Source of the DNA: Streptomyces malaysiense
Lineage (GTDB): Bacteria; Actinomycetota; Actinomycetes; Streptomycetales; Streptomycetaceae
Direction of reading: 5' to 3'
Length of the DNA stretch: 64,000 nt
Assembly (NCBI RefSeq): GCF_000980885.2
Contig: NZ_LBDA02000047.1
Coordinates: 1 to 64,000, forward strand
Shown here: positions 1 through 7,486 of the stretch, piece after piece
Position numbering within the stretch: the stretch's first letter is position 1
How the letters are laid out: every line of letters begins with the position of its first letter
Position numbers and translations under genes: made by a program
The notes under the pieces: model-generated
The model's input: only the letters and a program-made list of their open reading frames with translations
What the model was told of the DNA's origin: nothing
Database searches by the model: none

Positions 1-333
1 GCACAGCAGTGACGTGCCGGGTGCCGTGGTGCCGTCGGGAAGGGTGGGCGGGGTGTAGCCCTTGGGCAGGGTCCGGTGGAACTCCAGCGCCACCGACCAG
101 CGTGTCCCGTCCACCCGGCCCTTCCCGATCACCTGGGTGACCACCTGCGCCACGTGCCGGCGGGCGGGAGCGTGCCGCTCGGCGACGGCGACGGCCGGGG
201 CGGGCTGCGCGGACGCCGCCCGGACGGCCGGACCCGGTGCCGCCTCGCTCGCGGACGCGCCGAACGCGACCCCGCCGAGCGCGGCGACCGCGACGGCCGC
301 CACGGCCGCCTTCCTGGCAGAACTGAGAGCCAC
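1..333 (-). CDS. secreted hypothetical protein, N-terminal part
   Basis: Only the first 111 codons lie in the window; the gene runs off the left edge. A GTG start at 333 is preceded by an aaggag ribosome site about 8 nt upstream. Residues 1-35 form a classic signal peptide: a basic N-region (SSARKAA), an Ala/Val-rich core and a likely cleavage near ASASEA. The mature part begins with a low-complexity Ala/Pro linker, followed by VVTQVIGKGRVDGTRWSVALEF, which resembles the start of an extracellular folded domain. No family is recognised. Export is well supported; function is unknown. Confidence 0.7.
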   Translation of the reverse strand, partial: MALSSARKAAVAAVAVAALGGVAFGASASEAAPGPAVRAASAQPAPAVAVAERHAPARRHVAQVVTQVIGKGRVDGTRWSVALEFHRTLPKGYTPPTLPDGTTAPGTSLLC

Positions 334-776
334 GGAGCATTTCTCCTTCAAAGCCGCCGCCCGGCGCCGTGCCGGGCGGTCCTCGACGGCCGGCGCGCTG
401 GGCCCGCGCGTCGGCCTGCGACGGCCACCGGGAACGGTGGCCGCCGTGTGGACGTCCGCCCGTAGGTACTCCCGAACACGCACGGCGGGTTGCACGCCCG
501 CGAGATCACTTCGCGGTCCGTCCGCTCACGCCGGCCGCGGACCCCGTCCTCCCCGGCCGGGATCACGGGTATTCCTGGACTACTCCTGGACTACTCCCGG
601 ACGCGGCGGCGGCTCTGCCCGCCGGGGCGACGGCGACGGTCACCCGGCGCGGAAGAAGCGGCACGGCACACGGAATTGCCACTAGAATCGAACGGGTGAG
701 CGAATATCGATCGGCGGAACCAGAACCAGAATCCGGTGCGGGTGCGCGCGCCCCGGGTCCGGACGATGCTGGAGGC
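334..776. other. non-coding stretch
   Basis: About 440 bp between divergent genes. The only structure I see is a short tandem repeat at 570-602. Reading frames here are arginine/proline-rich, lack ribosome sites and look like GC-rich shadows. An in-frame GTG at 696 could extend the next gene upstream by 27 codons. Confidence 0.5.
570..602. repeat. three tandem 11-bp repeats
   Basis: Three head-to-tail copies of an 11-mer of the form TAYTCCYGGAC occupy 570-602 (TATTCCTGGAC, TACTCCTGGAC, TACTCCCGGAC). The 11-bp period is one helical turn, as in iterated protein-binding sites. The repeat lies in the divergent region between the secreted protein and the 74-aa gene. Confidence 0.7.
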
Positions 777-1001
777 ATGGCCGGGAACCGACCCATCGTC
801 GTCCAGCTGCCCTCGCCGAGCGGTGGGCGGCGGGTCCGGGTGGACGGGGAGATCCTGGGGCTCGCGCACAATGTGCGGGACCTGGTCGAGTTCCTGCGGC
901 GGGCCGGCCTGGAGATCGAGCCGGAAGAGGTCGCGGACTCGCCGCTGATCGACTGGCGCGGGGTCGGCCCCGAACGCTGGGAGGCGCGGTCGCGCACCTG
1001 A
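777..1001 (+). CDS. small conserved hypothetical protein (74 aa)
   Basis: The 74-residue product is acidic and soluble, without a signal peptide or membrane segment. The middle (VRVDGEILGLAHNVRDLVEFLRRAGLEIEPEEV) looks like a beta strand followed by a helix, and the end (LIDWRGVGPERWEA) is tryptophan-containing. The ATG at 777 has GGAGG only one base away, so initiation at the upstream GTG (696) cannot be excluded. It is followed 27 bp later by another small gene on the same strand. Function unknown. Confidence 0.5.
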   Translation: MAGNRPIVVQLPSPSGGRRVRVDGEILGLAHNVRDLVEFLRRAGLEIEPEEVADSPLIDWRGVGPERWEARSRT

Positions 1002-1028
1002 AGCGGCACGAAGCGGCACACTGGCGGA

Positions 1029-1241
1029 ATGTCCTCCCGCCGCAGAACCTGTCCCGTGTGCCACCGCGAGATCGCCGTCGTGGCGGGCCGCTTCGCGCGG
1101 CACGACCCGCCCGGAGCCCGGGAGGACGCGCGGCTCGTCTCCTGCGAGGGGTCCCGGCGGCAGGCCCGACTCGGTGCCGCGCAGCCGACGTTGGACGGAT
1201 ACGTCGTACCCGAGTTCCCCGGTCAGCTACCGCTGTTCTGA
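1029..1241 (+). CDS. small protein with CxxC pair (70 aa)
   Basis: A 70-residue protein that starts SSRRRTCPVCHREIAV. The CPVCH motif at residues 8-12 and a later cysteine (VSCEGS) suggest a small zinc-binding knuckle. The C-terminus ends in a hydrophobic FPGQLPLF tail. It is co-directional with the preceding 74-aa gene and may be co-transcribed with it. No enzymatic signature is visible and the role is unknown. Confidence 0.5.
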   Translation: MSSRRRTCPVCHREIAVVAGRFARHDPPGAREDARLVSCEGSRRQARLGAAQPTLDGYVVPEFPGQLPLF

Positions 1242-1269
1242 GGCGCGCTCAACTTCCGCCGCCCCGGCC

Positions 1270-1926
1270 TCAGTTCCCCGCCACCGACTTCACCGCGACC
1301 GACACCGGCGTCGAACCGCCCGTCAGTTCCAGCGTCAGACCGGCCGTCGCCGAGGTGTCCACCAGCTCCGCGAGCACGGCCGCCACATCGTCGCGCGGGA
1401 TCATGCCGCGCCCGGTGTGCGCCTCCAGGCGGACCAGGCCGGTGCCGGCGTCGTTGGTCAGCGAACCGGGCCGCAGGATCGTCCAGTCCAGATCATCCTG
1501 ACGAGTGACGTACGCGTCGGCCTCGCCCTTGGCGCGCAGGTAGGCGTCGAACACCTCGTCGCCTTCGTGCGCGGGGTTCGCGCCCATCGAGGACACCACC
1601 ACGAACCGGCGTACGCCCGCGCGCACGGCCGCGTCCGCGAACAGCACCGCCGCTCCCCTGTCCACCGTCTCCTTGCGGTCCGTCCCGCTGCCCGGACCCG
1701 CGCCCGCCGCGAACACCGCGGCGTCCGCGCCCCGCAGCAGCTCCGCGACGTCCTCCGACGAGGCGGACTCCAGGTCGAGCACCACCGGCTCGGCGCCGGC
1801 CGACCGCAGATCGTCGCTCTGCTCCGGATTGCGGATGATCCCCGCGACCTCGTATCCACGCGCGGCGAGCAGCCGTTCCAGCCGCAGCGCGATCTGACCG
1901 TGACCACCAGCGATGACAATGCGCAT
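1270..1926 (-). CDS. NAD(P)-binding SDR-like protein
   Basis: The 218-residue protein is an atypical short-chain dehydrogenase/NmrA-like Rossmann protein. It opens with a dinucleotide-binding glycine motif (MRIVIAGGHGQIA) and contains a DLES acidic turn, the strand FAAGAGPGSGTD, the VVVSSMGA strand that usually carries the catalytic serine, and an AYLRAKGEAD helix with the YxxxK pair. Length is normal for the NAD(P)H-binding subgroup. The likely role is a cytosolic oxidoreductase or redox-sensing protein; the substrate is unknown. It converges with the small genes to its left. Confidence 0.8.
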   Translation of the reverse strand: MRIVIAGGHGQIALRLERLLAARGYEVAGIIRNPEQSDDLRSAGAEPVVLDLESASSEDVAELLRGADAAVFAAGAGPGSGTDRKETVDRGAAVLFADAAVRAGVRRFVVVSSMGANPAHEGDEVFDAYLRAKGEADAYVTRQDDLDWTILRPGSLTNDAGTGLVRLEAHTGRGMIPRDDVAAVLAELVDTSATAGLTLELTGGSTPVSVAVKSVAGN

Positions 1927-1999
1927 GCTTTAGACCGTACGCCCGGAAATCCCCGCCTGCCGCACGGGTCGACCCCGGGCACGCGGGTCCCGGGCGGCC

Positions 2000-3250
2000 C
2001 TACGGCACCTCGCCCCGCCCCTGCCGCGGCAGCCCCGGCTCCGCGGCCACCACGGAGTTGCAGTACTCGCGGACCGCGCTCGTACGGGCCACCACCCGGG
2101 CGCGGTGGATCACGATCCGGCTGTACGCCAGGGAGAGCGCGCCCGGCAGATGGTCGCCGCGCACGGCGAGCAGCTCGGCCGGGAAGCCGGCCTCCACCCG
2201 GACCCGGGGCAGGCCGAGCGCGGCGCGGGCCGTCGCGCTCACGGCGTCGTACGCGTCCTCGGGGCGCAGCCCGTGGGCGGAGGCGAGCAGGTAGGCGGCC
2301 TCCAGGGGGTCGCCGCGGCCCACGGGGTTCGACACGTCCCGCAGTGCGCCGCTGCCTGCCGCCAGCCGGACCCCGGCCGCGCGCAGCAGCCGTACCGGAG
2401 CCGTGCCCCGCCGGTCGGTGCCGCCGCAGCCGCCCTGGGGCAGGCACACGACCGTCACCCCGGCCGCCGCGAGCTGGTCCGCGGCGCGGGAGGCGACATC
2501 GGCGGGCAGGCGCGCGAGCCCGGCGCACGGACCGATCGTCACGCCTGGGCGCAGACCACCCGCCATCGCCGCGAGCCGGGACAGCCGGGCCGGGTCGGCG
2601 GCGTCCGTGTGCAGGTCCACCGGCAGGCCGTGCTCCGCGGCCACCTCCAGGACCGCCTCCACGTACCCCGTGGGATCGGGGTCCAGGTCCGGGCAGCCGC
2701 CCACCGCCGCGGCGCCCATCTTCGCCGCGTCGCGCAGCAGCGCCAGCCCGTCCGCCCCGGCCACACCCGTCAGCAGCCGGGGCATCGCCACCGCGGTCAG
2801 CTCGGCGAGCCCGCGCAGCGCCCGCCGGGCCTGGAGCACGGCGTTCAGCGCGCCGAGGCCCTGTACGTCGCCCACGCGCACGTGCGCCCGTACGGCGGTC
2901 GCCCCGTGCCCCAACTGGAGCAGCGTCGCCTCCGTGGCCCGGCGCCGGACGTCCTCGGGCGCGCAGGAGGCCGGGCCGGCCCGCTCCGCGGACAGGGCGG
3001 TGTCGCCGTGCGCGTGCGGCTCCGCCGGGGCCGGCAGCAACAGATAGCCGGTGAGGTCCACCCGTTGGGCGCCCGCGCGGGCCGGCCCCTGCGCCAGGCT
3101 GCCCGCGGTGCCCACGGCCTCGATCCGCCCGCCGCCCAGCCGTACGTCCACGGTCCGGCCGTCGGTCAGCCGCGCCCCGCACAGCAGCAGACCGCCCGAC
3201 GGATTCGACGAGTTCGACGGCAGGTGCGGCTGCGGCTGGCTGTCGGGCAT
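2000..3250 (-). CDS. amidohydrolase-family protein, apparently lacking metal ligands
   Basis: The 416-aa protein has the cytosine-deaminase-like amidohydrolase layout: an N-terminal beta sandwich (GARLTDGRTVDVRLGGGRI), a TIM barrel starting at the metal motif AEPHAHGDT, and a C-terminal sandwich ending in AYSRIVIHRARVVA. The first HxH is intact and a second His is present in VDLHTDAAD. The third His position reads IGPCAG and the barrel-end Asp position reads AAGSGALRD, so two ligands that active members use appear replaced. A catalytic role is therefore uncertain. The ATG at 3250 was chosen because upstream residues are low-complexity. Confidence 0.75.
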   Translation of the reverse strand: MPDSQPQPHLPSNSSNPSGGLLLCGARLTDGRTVDVRLGGGRIEAVGTAGSLAQGPARAGAQRVDLTGYLLLPAPAEPHAHGDTALSAERAGPASCAPEDVRRRATEATLLQLGHGATAVRAHVRVGDVQGLGALNAVLQARRALRGLAELTAVAMPRLLTGVAGADGLALLRDAAKMGAAAVGGCPDLDPDPTGYVEAVLEVAAEHGLPVDLHTDAADPARLSRLAAMAGGLRPGVTIGPCAGLARLPADVASRAADQLAAAGVTVVCLPQGGCGGTDRRGTAPVRLLRAAGVRLAAGSGALRDVSNPVGRGDPLEAAYLLASAHGLRPEDAYDAVSATARAALGLPRVRVEAGFPAELLAVRGDHLPGALSLAYSRIVIHRARVVARTSAVREYCNSVVAAEPGLPRQGRGEVP

Positions 3251-3710
3251 CGCGCTCCAAGGTCGGGGGAGGGCATGAGGGGGCCTGTGACGCGGTGTGA
3301 CCGGCGACCGGGGGCTCGGGGGCCCCAAGATCACACAGGGCGGGTCGAGCCTAGGGTGACGAACGGCACAGGTCGCGCAGGAGCGCAATAGTCGTACCGG
3401 CGTGGTTCATGGGGAGGTCCGGGGCAGTCCGGGGCATGGCACGGACGCGGCCTTCGGCCCCCGTGACGGCCCGCGCGACTTCGCCCCGGCCCCCGTGCGG
3501 GCCCGCCGGTGTCCGCCCGGCGCGCGCCCCCCACGGCCCCGCCGACGGCGCCCCGCCGCCCGCCGTGGCCGCCTCCGGGTCCGCCGGTCCGCCCCCCGCG
3601 AACCCCTCCGCGGCGCCCCGCCGAAGCCCCTCACGGCCGCCCCGTCCGGCCCGTGAAGTCACACCCGTCAGACCCGTCGGCAGGCGTTCCGGCCCTGCGT
3701 GGATATGGAT
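3251..3710. other. non-coding stretch
   Basis: About 460 bp upstream of the amidohydrolase and of the tRNA pair. The frames here are Pro/Arg/Gly-rich, without ribosome sites or codon-position bias. Apart from the tRNA promoter at its right end I see nothing. Confidence 0.5.
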
Positions 3711-3740
3711 TTGGGTGAACGGCGGCGGACCGTGTAATGT
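3711..3740 (+). promoter_or_regulatory. probable tRNA operon promoter
   Basis: TTGGGT and TAATGT hexamers are separated by 18 bp, with the predicted start about 5-7 bp before the first tRNA. This is a reasonable vegetative (HrdB-type) promoter for tRNA-Thr/tRNA-Met. Confidence 0.5.
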
Positions 3741-3751
3741 CTTCATCGCTC

Positions 3752-3824
3752 GCCCCAATAGCTCAGTCGGCAGAGCGTCTCCATGGTAAGGAGAAGGTCA
3801 ACGGTTCGATTCCGTTTTGGGGCT
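3752..3824 (+). tRNA. tRNA-Thr (GGT)
   Basis: A 73-nt cloverleaf. Acceptor GCCCCAA pairs with TTGGGGC, the D-arm is GCTC/GAGC, the anticodon stem is TCTCC/GGAGA with loop ATGGTAA (anticodon GGT), and the T-arm contains TTCGATT. CCA is not encoded. Confidence 0.95.
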
Positions 3825-3870
3825 CTGGTGTGAGAGGTTCCCGTCGAAAGACGGGTTCCGATCTCATCAA

Positions 3871-3943
3871 AGCGGTGTAGCTCAGTCGGTAGAGCAAGCG
3901 GCTCATAATCGCTGTGTCACCGGTTCAAGTCCGGTCACCGCTA
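3871..3943 (+). tRNA. tRNA-Met (CAT), elongator type
   Basis: A 73-nt cloverleaf. Acceptor AGCGGTG pairs with CACCGCT, the anticodon loop is CTCATAA (CAT) and the T-loop is TTCAAGT. The first pair A-T is base-paired and the anticodon stem lacks three G-C pairs, so it is an elongator rather than an initiator tRNA. Confidence 0.93.
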
Positions 3944-3948
3944 CTGAC

Positions 3949-3993
3949 AGTAGCCGATTGTGGGGTCGGTCCTTCAATCGGCTACTCTTTCTT
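3949..3993 (+). terminator. hairpin terminator after the tRNA pair
   Basis: A 12-bp stem, AGTAGCCGATTG against CAATCGGCTACT, is followed by CTTTCTT. It lies between tRNA-Met and rpmG and may end the tRNA transcript or attenuate read-through into rpmG. Confidence 0.7.
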
Positions 3994-4033
3994 GCGTTGA
4001 ATAAGCCCATCCGTTCGTCTTAGGAGCACTCAC

Positions 4034-4198
4034 GTGGCTGCCACCGACGTCCGCCCGAAGATCACGCTGGCCTGCGTGGAGTGCAAGGAGCGGAACTACA
4101 TCACCAAGAAGAACCGGCGTAACAACCCGGATCGACTGGAGATGAAGAAGCACTGCCCGCGTTGCAACGCGCACACCGCGCACCGCGAAACGCGATAA
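4034..4198 (+). CDS. rpmG: 50S ribosomal protein L33
   Basis: The 54-residue product is a standard L33. It carries the zinc-type cysteine pairs (LACVECKERNY and HCPRCN) and the basic core TKKNRRNNPDRLEMKK. A GTG start at 4034 follows an AGGAG-like site (taggagcactcac). L33 sits on the large subunit near the E site. The cysteine-containing (C+) form seen here binds zinc; many actinobacteria also carry a cysteine-free paralogue used under zinc limitation. It is followed by a strong terminator and then the MaoC pair. Confidence 0.97.
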   Translation: MAATDVRPKITLACVECKERNYITKKNRRNNPDRLEMKKHCPRCNAHTAHRETR

Positions 4199-4208
4199 AT
4201 AGGCTCGT

Positions 4209-4253
4209 CCGCGAGGCCGTCCCCTTCCGAGGGGGCGGCCTCGCGGCGTTTTT
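4209..4253 (+). terminator. rpmG terminator
   Basis: A 16-bp GC-rich stem (CCGCGAGGCCGTCCCC against GGGGGCGGCCTCGCGG, loop TTCCGA) is followed by CGTTTTT. It is a textbook intrinsic terminator. Confidence 0.92.
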
Positions 4254-4330
4254 ACGGTCGGACCTCCGGCCGCTTCCGGGCCCCGGCTAGTTTGGGACCC
4301 TCACATCCAGACATCAGGAGGTGCCGGGCC

Positions 4331-4783
4331 ATGGCGCTCGACCAGTCCTTCGTGGGACGGACCTACCCGCCCACCGAGCCCTACGAGGTGGGCCGGGAGA
4401 AGATCCGCGAGTTCGCCGAGGCCGTGGGGGAGACCAACCCGGTGTTCACGGACCCCGAGGCCGCCAAGGCGTTCGGGCACCCCGATGTCATCGCCCCCCC
4501 GACCTTCGTGTTCTCGATCACCTTCCGCGCCGCCGGCCAGGTGATCGAGGACCCCCAGCTCGGCCTGGACTACAGCCGGGTCGTGCACGGCGACCAGAAG
4601 TTCGCCTACCGCCGCCCGGTCCGGGCCGGCGACCGGCTCACGGTCACCTCCACCATCGAGGCGATCAAGTCCCTCGCGGGCAACGACATCCTGGACATCC
4701 GCGGTGAGGTGCACGACGAGGCGGGCGAGCACGTCGTGACCGCCTGGACGAAGCTCGTGGCCCGCGCGGCCGAGGAGGTTTGA
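4331..4783 (+). CDS. MaoC-type dehydratase subunit (HadA-like)
   Basis: The 150-aa protein is a single hot-dog fold of the MaoC N-terminal type (FVGRTYPPTEPYEVGREKI, then FAEAVGETNPVFTD, then IAPPTFVFSITF). The position that carries the catalytic Asp/His in active hydratases reads GETNPVF, so this subunit probably lacks catalysis and stabilises a partner, as HadA does in mycobacterial (3R)-hydroxyacyl-ACP dehydratase. An AGGAGGTG ribosome site lies 7 nt before the ATG. The next gene, 7 bp downstream, encodes the likely active subunit. Position directly after rpmG matches the mycobacterial rpmG-hadA-hadB order. Confidence 0.87.
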   Translation: MALDQSFVGRTYPPTEPYEVGREKIREFAEAVGETNPVFTDPEAAKAFGHPDVIAPPTFVFSITFRAAGQVIEDPQLGLDYSRVVHGDQKFAYRRPVRAGDRLTVTSTIEAIKSLAGNDILDIRGEVHDEAGEHVVTAWTKLVARAAEEV

Positions 4784-4790
4784 GCAGCTG

Positions 4791-5219
4791 ATGACGGCGA
4801 AGATCGGCTACGACGACGTCGAGGTCGGCACCGAACTGCCGGCCCGGACCTTCCCCGTGACGCGCGCCACGCTCGTGCGCTACGCGGGCGCCTCCGGTGA
4901 CTTCAACCCCATCCACTGGAACGAGAGGTTCGCCAGGGAGGTGGGCCTGCCGGACGTCATCGCGCACGGCATGTTCACCATGGCCGAGGCGATCCGTGTG
5001 GTCACCGACTGGCTCGGCGACCCGGGCGCCGTCGTGGAGTACGGCGTCCGCTTCACCAAGCCGGTCGTCGTGCCCGACGACGACCAGGGCGCCCTGATCG
5101 AGGTCAGCGCCAAGGTCGCGGCCAAGCTGGAGGACAACACGGTCCGTGTGGACCTCACCGCGACCAGCGCCGGCCAGAAGGTGCTGGGGATGTCGCGGGC
5201 GGTCGTCCGGCTCGCCTGA
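4791..5219 (+). CDS. MaoC-type dehydratase, catalytic subunit (HadB-like)
   Basis: The 142-residue hot-dog protein carries the hydratase-2 motif GDFNPIHWNERFA followed by VIAHGMF; the Asp and His of DFNPIH are the catalytic pair. It is coupled to the preceding non-catalytic subunit and probably forms a heterodimer that dehydrates (3R)-hydroxyacyl-ACP in type II fatty-acid synthesis in the cytosol. A short GC-rich inverted repeat follows within 60 bp and may terminate the operon. Confidence 0.88.
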   Translation: MTAKIGYDDVEVGTELPARTFPVTRATLVRYAGASGDFNPIHWNERFAREVGLPDVIAHGMFTMAEAIRVVTDWLGDPGAVVEYGVRFTKPVVVPDDDQGALIEVSAKVAAKLEDNTVRVDLTATSAGQKVLGMSRAVVRLA

Positions 5220-5311
5220 CGGCCTGGACCGCGAGCGAGGGGCGTTCTCCGGCCGGCGGCCGGCGGTTCCGGGGGCGCCCCTTGCGCATGCCCGAGGGTG
5301 GCTGTTGCGAA

Positions 5312-5331
5312 ATTAGTGATTGAGTACTAAC
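5312..5331. promoter_or_regulatory. TetR operator, site 1
   Basis: The dyad ATTAGT-N8-ACTAAC lies immediately upstream of the TetR start codon. The same dyad recurs at 5959-5978 before the exporter gene, so it is the probable binding site of this repressor and implies autoregulation. Confidence 0.75.
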
Positions 5332-5340
5332 TTACTGCCC

Positions 5341-5916
5341 ATGGTCAGGATGAGTGCTGAAGAGCGGCGCGAGAGTGTCATCCGCGCGGCGATGGAGGAG
5401 TTCGGCAGGGGTGGCTACTACGGCACCTCCACCGAGGCCATCGCCAAGCGGGTCGGTGTCTCGCAGCCGTACCTCTTCCGGCTCTTCCCGGGCAAGCGGG
5501 CGATCTTCCTCGCGGCGGCCGAACGCTGCATGGAGGACACCATCCGCATGTTCGTCGAGGCGACCGAGGGTCTGGAGGGGGAAGAGGCCCTGCATGCCAT
5601 GGCCGGGGCCTACACCACGGCGATCGTCGAGCAGCCCTCGCGGCTGATGATGCAGATGCAGATGTTCCTGGCCGTCGCTGCCGCCGAGGAGGAGGGCGAC
5701 CGGGAGTTCGGCGAGGCCGTACGGGCCGGCTGGATGCGGCTGTGGGACACGGTCGATCTGCCGCTCGGCGCGTGCGTGGACAACACGACCGAGTTCATGG
5801 CCTACGGAATGCTCATCAACTGTCTGGTGGCCATGGGCTTCCCGCGCGAGCACCGCGTCTGGGGGGGCCTGGACACGATCCCGTCCGAGCGGGGAACGGG
5901 CGAACCGGACGCGTAG
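5341..5916 (+). CDS. TetR-family transcriptional repressor
   Basis: The 191-aa protein has an N-terminal TetR helix-turn-helix (RESVIRAAMEEFGRGGYYGTS, then AIAKRVGVSQPYLFRLFPGKRAIF) and a helical ligand domain containing a run of Met/Gln (RLMMQMQMFLAV). The ATG at 5341 was preferred: a TTG at 5320 would start inside the operator, and no ribosome site precedes either, so the mRNA may be leaderless. It lies upstream of, and co-directional with, a drug exporter flanked by matching operators, so it most likely represses both. Confidence 0.88.
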   Translation: MVRMSAEERRESVIRAAMEEFGRGGYYGTSTEAIAKRVGVSQPYLFRLFPGKRAIFLAAAERCMEDTIRMFVEATEGLEGEEALHAMAGAYTTAIVEQPSRLMMQMQMFLAVAAAEEEGDREFGEAVRAGWMRLWDTVDLPLGACVDNTTEFMAYGMLINCLVAMGFPREHRVWGGLDTIPSERGTGEPDA

Positions 5917-5958
5917 GGCGGGGCGCGGGGCGTCCATGGGTGGCATGCGCCCGCAAAA

Positions 5959-5978
5959 GTTAGTCAGCAATTACTAAC
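5959..5978. promoter_or_regulatory. TetR operator, site 2
   Basis: GTTAGT-N8-ACTAAC, a near-identical dyad to site 1 with the same 8-bp spacer, lies about 45 bp before the exporter start. It is probably the operator controlling the MFS gene. Confidence 0.75.
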
Positions 5979-6022
5979 AAACTTCGAATTCGACACTGGG
6001 AACTCATCTCCCCGGGGGAGCG

Positions 6023-7486
6023 ATGTCAGAACAGACCGATCAGGACCACGAGGCCCGACAGACCCGCAGGAGCGCCGTCTGGGCCCTCCTCGTCACCAGC
6101 GTCGCCGGATTCATGGCGGCCCTGGACAACCTCGTCGTCACCACCGCCCTGCCCGCCATCCGCAAGGACCTCGGCGGGGCGCTGGACGACCTGGAGTGGA
6201 CCGTGAGCGCCTACACGCTCACCTTCGCCTGCCTGCTGATGTTCGGCGCCGCGCTCGGCGACCGGTTCGGGCGCAGGCGGCTGTTCATCGCCGGTCTCAC
6301 GGTCTTCACCGGCGCCTCGGCCGCCGCGGCCATGGCCCCCGGCATCGGCTCCCTGATCGCCGCCCGCGCGGTGCAGGGCGTGGGCGCGGCCGTCATGATG
6401 CCGCTGACGCTGACCCTGCTGACCGCGGCCGTGCCCGCCGCCAAACGCGGAACCATGTACGGCATCTGGGGCGCCGTCAACGGCCTGGCCGTCGCCTCCG
6501 GGCCGCTCATCGGCGGCAGCCTCACCGAACACGTGTCCTGGCACTGGATCTTCTGGCTGAACGTTCCGCTCGGCCTGATCACGCTGCCCTTCGCGCGCTT
6601 CCGCCTCGCCGAGTCGTACGGTACCGGCGCCCGCCTGGACGTCCCCGGCACCCTGCTCGCCAGCGGCGGCCTCTTCGGCATCGTCTACGGCCTGGTCCGC
6701 GGCCCCTCCGACGGCTGGACGGACCCGGTGGTCCTGACCGCCCTGTCGGCCGGCGGCGCGCTCCTGCTCGCCTTCGTCGGCTACGGCTCTCGCGCCGCCA
6801 ACCCGATGCTGCCGATGCGCCTGTTCCGCTCCCGCGCCTTCTCCGGGATCAACGCGGCGAGCCTGCTGATGTTCGTCGGCATGTTCGGCTCGATCTTCCT
6901 GCTCAGCCAGTACATGCAGGGCGTCCTCGGCTACTCGCCCACCGAGGCGGGTCTGCGGATGCTGCCCTGGACCGGCATGCCGATGCTCGTCGCGCCCCTC
7001 GCCGGATTCCTCTCCGACCGGGTGGGCGGCCGTCCGGTCGTCGCGGCGGGCCTGTTCCTCCAGGCCGCCGGCCTCGGCTACATGGCCTGGGTCGTCACCG
7101 CGCACGCCTCCTACGAGGTCCAGCTGCCCGCCCTGATCCTCAGCGGCATCGGCATGGCCCTCTACTTCGCCCCGGCCGCCAACCTCGTGATGTCCAGCGT
7201 CCGCCCGCACGAGCAGGGCATCGCCTCCGGCGCGAACAACGCCCTGCGCGAGGTCGGCGGCGCGCTCGGCATCGCGGTCATGTCCTCGATCTTCTCCGCG
7301 TACGGCGGCTACACCTCCGCCCAGTCCTTCGTGGACGGCCTGCGCCCCGCCCTGGTCACCGGTGCCGCGGTGGTCGCCCTCGCGGCCCTGGCGAGCCTGG
7401 CCATCCCGGGCCGGCGCCGCGCCGGCGGGCCGGAGTCCCTGCCCGAGTCCTCGCCCGTACCGGCCCTGGAGCCCACCTCCGGCTGA
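6023..7486 (+). CDS. MFS drug exporter, DHA2 (EmrB/QacA) type
   Basis: The 487-residue membrane protein has about 14 hydrophobic segments. It shows the DHA2 signatures: LDNLVVTTALPAIRKDL in TM1, GDRFGRRRLF in the TM2-3 loop, and the TM5 antiporter motif region (GAVNGLAVASGPLIGGSL). It should export a hydrophobic or cationic compound in exchange for protons. A GGGGGAG site precedes the ATG at 6023. The upstream TetR and the operator at 5959 indicate ligand-inducible control. The substrate cannot be read from sequence. Its stop abuts the stop of the convergent HATPase gene. Confidence 0.92.
   Translation: MSEQTDQDHEARQTRRSAVWALLVTSVAGFMAALDNLVVTTALPAIRKDLGGALDDLEWTVSAYTLTFACLLMFGAALGDRFGRRRLFIAGLTVFTGASAAAAMAPGIGSLIAARAVQGVGAAVMMPLTLTLLTAAVPAAKRGTMYGIWGAVNGLAVASGPLIGGSLTEHVSWHWIFWLNVPLGLITLPFARFRLAESYGTGARLDVPGTLLASGGLFGIVYGLVRGPSDGWTDPVVLTALSAGGALLLAFVGYGSRAANPMLPMRLFRSRAFSGINAASLLMFVGMFGSIFLLSQYMQGVLGYSPTEAGLRMLPWTGMPMLVAPLAGFLSDRVGGRPVVAAGLFLQAAGLGYMAWVVTAHASYEVQLPALILSGIGMALYFAPAANLVMSSVRPHEQGIASGANNALREVGGALGIAVMSSIFSAYGGYTSAQSFVDGLRPALVTGAAVVALAALASLAIPGRRRAGGPESLPESSPVPALEPTSG

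Noticed and set aside
1174..3391. Long plus-strand frames opposite the SDR and amidohydrolase genes
   Set aside because: Arg/Pro-rich shadow translation without motifs; the minus-strand genes have clear folds.
3331..3758. Several overlapping frames before tRNA-Thr
   Set aside because: Compositional artefacts in GC-rich DNA; mutually overlapping and without start signals.
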